A stretch of 64,000 nucleotides of DNA, from the NCBI GenBank assembly GCA_964388955.1, contig CAYMCO010000004.1, positions 1 through 64,000 of the forward strand, written 5' to 3'. Shown here piece by piece: positions 61,015 through 64,000 of the stretch (position 1 is its first letter; every line of letters begins with the position of its first letter). This stretch comes from CAYMCO01 sp964388955. Lineage in GTDB: Bacteria > Chloroflexota > Anaerolineae > Anaerolineales > E44-bin32. The notes beneath the pieces were generated by a model. It did no database searches, was not told where the DNA came from, and was given only the letters and a program-made list of their open reading frames with translations. Both the position numbers and the translations under genes were made by a program.

Positions 61015-61746
61015 TCAGTAGGCCGAGCTAGCCCAAAGGAAGGCCGCAATGCCAATGGAGATTCCGCACCCGATGGCGCCCCCTAAGACACATCCAAGCA
61101 TGGCGTGAGAGTTAATGCGCAGGCCAGTACAGGGATCAATTGCTATCAATAAACAAAGCAAACAATCAGTATCCCTTAGATGTGCAGAACTTATGTAGTC
61201 CTGCCACGAGCCATCGCAGTGTTCCGTTCGTAGCTCGTACTGTCGCTTCTGTTCATCTTCTGTGCATTGGTGCAGCGCCCGCCCACTGAAGGAAAGCCGG
61301 GCAACATTGCCTCCCGGATATTCGAGCAATCCCGAATACATGCTTTCCCAGAATACCCGTATCCGCAAGACTTCCGCAAAAAGCGGCATATACTCCAATT
61401 GAGGGATTGCCCGTGCCACCTCAACTACGGGAGCCAGTGCGCGATCCCTTGCTCCGCCCTCTTCTGGTTGAGCAAGAGAGAGTTCCATAGGAGTGCTGAT
61501 TTCTTTTTCTTTTGGGATAACGAAACGCTCATCGAGGGTGACTTCTCCTTCTTTCTGGACAATGACGCCATATGGCCTTCTGTCGGTTATCAGGACCGGG
61601 ACAACATCGTTAGGAATGCCTTCTCCATAGACCGCCAAATGAAGCGCCTCACCCGTCTTTTTCACGACCAAAACCAAGTCGTGCCCTGTGGAGTCTTTGG
61701 CGGTGACGCATCGTCGAGGGGCTTCAGTAGACGTTGGTGCTTCCAT
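61015..61746 (-). CDS. Hypothetical protein with Cys-rich hydrophobic C-terminus (bacteriocin-precursor-like?)
   Basis: A 243-residue protein of unknown family. Residues ~1-160 are soluble (DLVLVVKKTGEALHLAVYGE, VIPKEKEISTP). The last ~85 contain eight Cys (QCTED, HCDGS, DCLLCLL, PCTG, GCVL, GCG) and finish with a Gly/Ala-rich membrane-like helix (MLGCVLGGAIGCGISIGIAA). A long leader ahead of a Cys-rich hydrophobic tail recalls halocin C8-like precursors, but this is only pattern resemblance; a lipid- or metal-binding surface protein is equally possible. The ATG at 61746 has GGAG six bases ahead. No immunity or export gene is adjacent. Confidence 0.5.
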   Translation of the reverse strand: MEAPTSTEAPRRCVTAKDSTGHDLVLVVKKTGEALHLAVYGEGIPNDVVPVLITDRRPYGVIVQKEGEVTLDERFVIPKEKEISTPMELSLAQPEEGGARDRALAPVVEVARAIPQLEYMPLFAEVLRIRVFWESMYSGLLEYPGGNVARLSFSGRALHQCTEDEQKRQYELRTEHCDGSWQDYISSAHLRDTDCLLCLLIAIDPCTGLRINSHAMLGCVLGGAIGCGISIGIAAFLWASSAY

Positions 61747-61782
61747 TAATGTCTCCAGAGATAGTCGGATTTGCGTACTCAA

Positions 61783-62379
61783 GCTTCCCGGCGCGGCTTG
61801 TCTCCATGGCGGTCGATGGATCGGCGGGGCTCAGTGCCGGTTGTTCTCCGCTCTCGTCATTCACGCACATTGTTGTCTAATGCGAGAGCAGCCCCGGCGA
61901 GCTCCAACAGGACTCCGTGTGAGAACGCCTGTTATTATGAGATCATGGACCCAAAACCGCCATTTGGCCAGCGACAAGTGCGCTGCGAATAGCGTGCTGG
62001 TTGATGGCCAAATTGCTGCTCTCTCGTTCTAGAGATTGCGGCCGTAGAGCATTGGCGGGAGACGTCTCCTACCGTTCTTATCACTCAGCCCAGGAATCTC
62101 CTCGAGGGGCTTTCCAATGCCCGCTTACCCGAAGATGCGGAGATCCGGGTGGCTGGCCCGAGACGCGGGAAACTGCAGCCGTCAATGGGTCTTCTGCTAC
62201 TTATCGATACCGTTTCTGCCATCTTCGCCGGTTCTACCAACCTGTCGAGGTCTGGGTCGGGCGTCAGCACCCTCGCGGCCACCCCGAGGGGGCAGTTGTC
62301 AATGCCCATGCGAGGACTCGTTCTCCGCTGTCAAGGAGATATTCTTCTCTTCATCAATCGGCCCGTTGACCTCAAGAAT
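61783..62379. other. About 600 bases without a clear gene
   Basis: No convincing protein on either strand. The right part may hold the ruined N-terminal half of the flavoprotein pseudogene that follows, but nothing there can be aligned with confidence. Confidence 0.4.
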
Positions 62380-63551
62380 GCCCCTCATCCGATACGAACT
62401 GCTGCCTCTTCCTTTTCTTCCGGTCGTTTTCAGCATTCGCCTATACGGCGAGGGTGATTGGCATACGCACCATGGGAAGCACTCTAGTCAGCAAGAAACT
62501 CGCCGGCCTGGGAGCCGCCTTGATTGGTCAACTGCTCTGCCTCGCCCTCCAACGCTCGATCCCGATCTGGGTTGATTGCCCGATGGTCGCGCTGATCCAG
62601 GAACGAGATGCCGTCACGGGCGTGATGGTCGAGAAAGAAGGAAAGAGAACCGCGATTCCTGCCAAGGCAATCATCCTGGCCGCGGGGCCCTCGCCCGGAA
62701 CCTGGAAATGCGCCAGAAATACCACACACACAATTACGATCGACTGGACGGCCGCCACAGAAGGAGATCTGGCCAGCCCATCCAGGCAGGAATGGCCATC
62801 GGCGCGACGACCGCTCTGATAGATGACGCGTAGTGGGCACCGGCCTTTTTGGACAGCAAAGGGAGGACCCAATTCATGCACTGGGAGCGCTCAGCGCCCT
62901 TTGGAATGATTGTGGACAGTTCGGGAAAGCGGTTTATGAACGAATCCGCCTCCTCCGGCGATTGCGGTTACTGGCAATACGAACGCAACCAAGAGGCTCC
63001 GGCTATCCCTGCGTATCTGATGGCGGACTCACGCGATCGGAAGTACTATCTCTTTGGAATGATGCCGCCAAGGATGACGCCTAAGGAGGCGTATGAATCA
63101 GGATTCATGGTGAAAGTCGATTCGCCCGTCGAACTCGCCCACGCTTTCGGAATCGACACGGGCAACCTTGAGCAGACGGCGCAACGCTTCAATCCGTTCG
63201 GAACGACTGGAAGGAAAGGACATCGATTTTCATCGCGGCGATGGTGCCCGCTATCGTGTCTGCTGCGATCCCTAGGTTAAGCTGAACCATAATCTTGGAG
63301 CGATCGAAAAACCACCATTCTTCGCGGTTCACGTCTGGCCCGGCCACCTCGGCACAAAGGGCAGGCTTTTGACCGATGACATTGCGCGGATCTTGCGAGA
63401 AAATGGAAGCGCCATCAAGGGCTTGTATGCCGCAGGAAACACCTCGGCGTCGGTCATGGGCTGGATCTATCCTGGACCTGGTTCAACGATAGGACTTGCG
63501 GTGGTGGTTGGGATGATCGCCGGGCAGGATGCTGGCCGGATTGAACTGTGA
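62380..63551 (+). pseudogene. Broken FAD-dependent dehydrogenase (fumarate reductase/ketosteroid-dehydrogenase type)
   Basis: Pieces of one flavoprotein appear in order in different frames. First RSIPIWVDCPMVALIQERDA and AKAIILAAG (frame of 62454), then LEMRQKYHTHNYD (frame of 62576), an in-frame TAG at 62831-62833, then SAPFGMIVDSSGKRFMNESA and YLFGMMPPRMTPKE (frame of 62849), then KGLYAAGNTSASVMGWIYPG (frame of 63369), the C-terminal FAD-binding motif. At least two frameshifts and one stop break it, and its N-terminal FAD motif is not recognisable. It once may have oxidised a pathway intermediate. Confidence 0.8.
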
Positions 63552-63619
63552 TGGCGGCAGGCAGGCTGCCGAAGCAGGCGCGTCGACAGCGCGCCCACGA
63601 GAATTCAAGGAGGCGTGAT

Positions 63620-64000
63620 ATGGCAAACCCGATCTTGACAATGGGTGAGGCGCTGCTGAAACACAAGCTGCATCTGGGCACACTAACGGGCATGGAGCGG
63701 TTCATGGTGTCGGCTGTCACGTTGGCCGACCGCCCCAGCACATTTCTAGGGGCCACCAATGTGGAACCGGATTTGGTGGACCCCAAGTTCGACTATGTGC
63801 TGCTCTCGCAAAGCGTCGAGGCCAACCTGGAACTCTTTGACCTAATACGCCAGAGGGTACATGCAGATGTGGTGGGAACGCCCTATTGGCTGGGGCTGAT
63901 GTTTACGGGAGCGGCGGAGCTCGGCACGGTATTCAAGATCGAGAAGCGGCGCGTGCCCTATGCCGTGGACTATCCCATCAAGAAGCAGGAGGATATCACC
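63620..64000 (+). CDS. Uroporphyrinogen decarboxylase-like methyltransferase, partial at window end
   Basis: The frame is open from the ATG at 63620 to the last base (127 codons) and continues beyond the window. AAGGAGG at 63607-63613 is a strong ribosome binding site. The N-terminal sequence (LTGMERFMVSAVTLADRPST, FDYVLLSQSVEANLELFDLI, VVGTPYWLGLMFTGAAELG) resembles the URO-D superfamily proteins, such as MtbA/MtaA-type methyltransferases, that take the methyl group from corrinoid proteins. Its presence beside an MtmB/MttB-type island supports this role. Only the first third is visible, so the zinc-binding residues cannot be checked. Confidence 0.7.
   Translation, partial: MANPILTMGEALLKHKLHLGTLTGMERFMVSAVTLADRPSTFLGATNVEPDLVDPKFDYVLLSQSVEANLELFDLIRQRVHADVVGTPYWLGLMFTGAAELGTVFKIEKRRVPYAVDYPIKKQEDIT

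Noticed and set aside
62831..62833. In-frame TAG in the flavoprotein, possible pyrrolysine codon given the methylamine context
   Set aside because: The same gene has at least two frameshifts, the family has no known pyrrolysine, and no pylS or pylT is visible; it is simply a decayed gene.

Overview
The window looks like a chromosomal segment of a GC-rich member of the Chloroflexota (Anaerolineae-like). This is inferred from gene content: a class A penicillin-binding protein with a long acidic cytoplasmic head and a Thr-Pro tail, DUF4388 plus small GTPase, tandem DUF2179 membrane proteins, an EF-G-like GTPase and c-di-AMP receptor-like proteins. No rRNA or marker alignment was available, so the phylum call is moderate.

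Positions 1-35,200 form a dense housekeeping backbone. It holds a four-gene overlapping cluster (M24 peptidase, esterase, MFS, PAP2), an EF-G-like factor divergent from a thioredoxin-like operon, an AMMECR1 protein, a DarA-like protein beside a Na+/H+ antiporter that carries the same domain at its C-terminus, a GH63-type glycosidase, MaoC, PBP1A, a degenerate DNA-methylase-like protein, M20 peptidase, zincin, epimerase, alkyladenine glycosylase, FabI with a coupled diguanylate cyclase, YjbQ, PIG-L deacetylase, DUF2179 pair, DUF4388/GTPase pair, DUF402 and DUF2085. The thioredoxin-like gene has an in-frame TGA exactly at the first Cys of the CxxC motif, followed by a hairpin in the right place for a bacterial SECIS, so it is a candidate selenoprotein.

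At 35.2 kb a tRNA-Asn gene is followed by a tyrosine integrase and an excisionase-like HTH gene. This marks the start of a genomic island that continues to the end of the window. After about 1.2 kb without recognisable genes and a transposase remnant, the island carries two divergent blocks around a GntR/FCD regulator. The leftward block is a peptide/opine-type ABC transporter (binding protein, two permeases, fused double ATPase), an MttB-family methyltransferase and an SDR. The rightward block is the regulator, a crotonase, two adjacent CaiB-type CoA-transferases (one lacking the catalytic Asp), a corrinoid protein, a methyltransferase that resembles monomethylamine methyltransferase MtmB but has no pyrrolysine codon, a tungsten aldehyde oxidoreductase-type protein, and a dimethylglycine dehydrogenase-like flavoprotein fused to a GcvT domain. 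Two identical 16-bp palindromes sit on the two divergent promoters and are the probable operators of the regulator.

Together these genes suggest uptake, CoA-activation and corrinoid-dependent demethylation of an unknown N-methylated (or other methylated) compound, with methyl groups passed to corrinoid protein and tetrahydrofolate. The right part of the island is decayed: an IS21-family element with a frameshifted istA and an istB that has lost its ATPase core, a broken flavoprotein dehydrogenase, and a Cys-rich hypothetical protein. A uroporphyrinogen-decarboxylase-like methyltransferase gene, a usual partner of such corrinoid systems, runs off the right edge.
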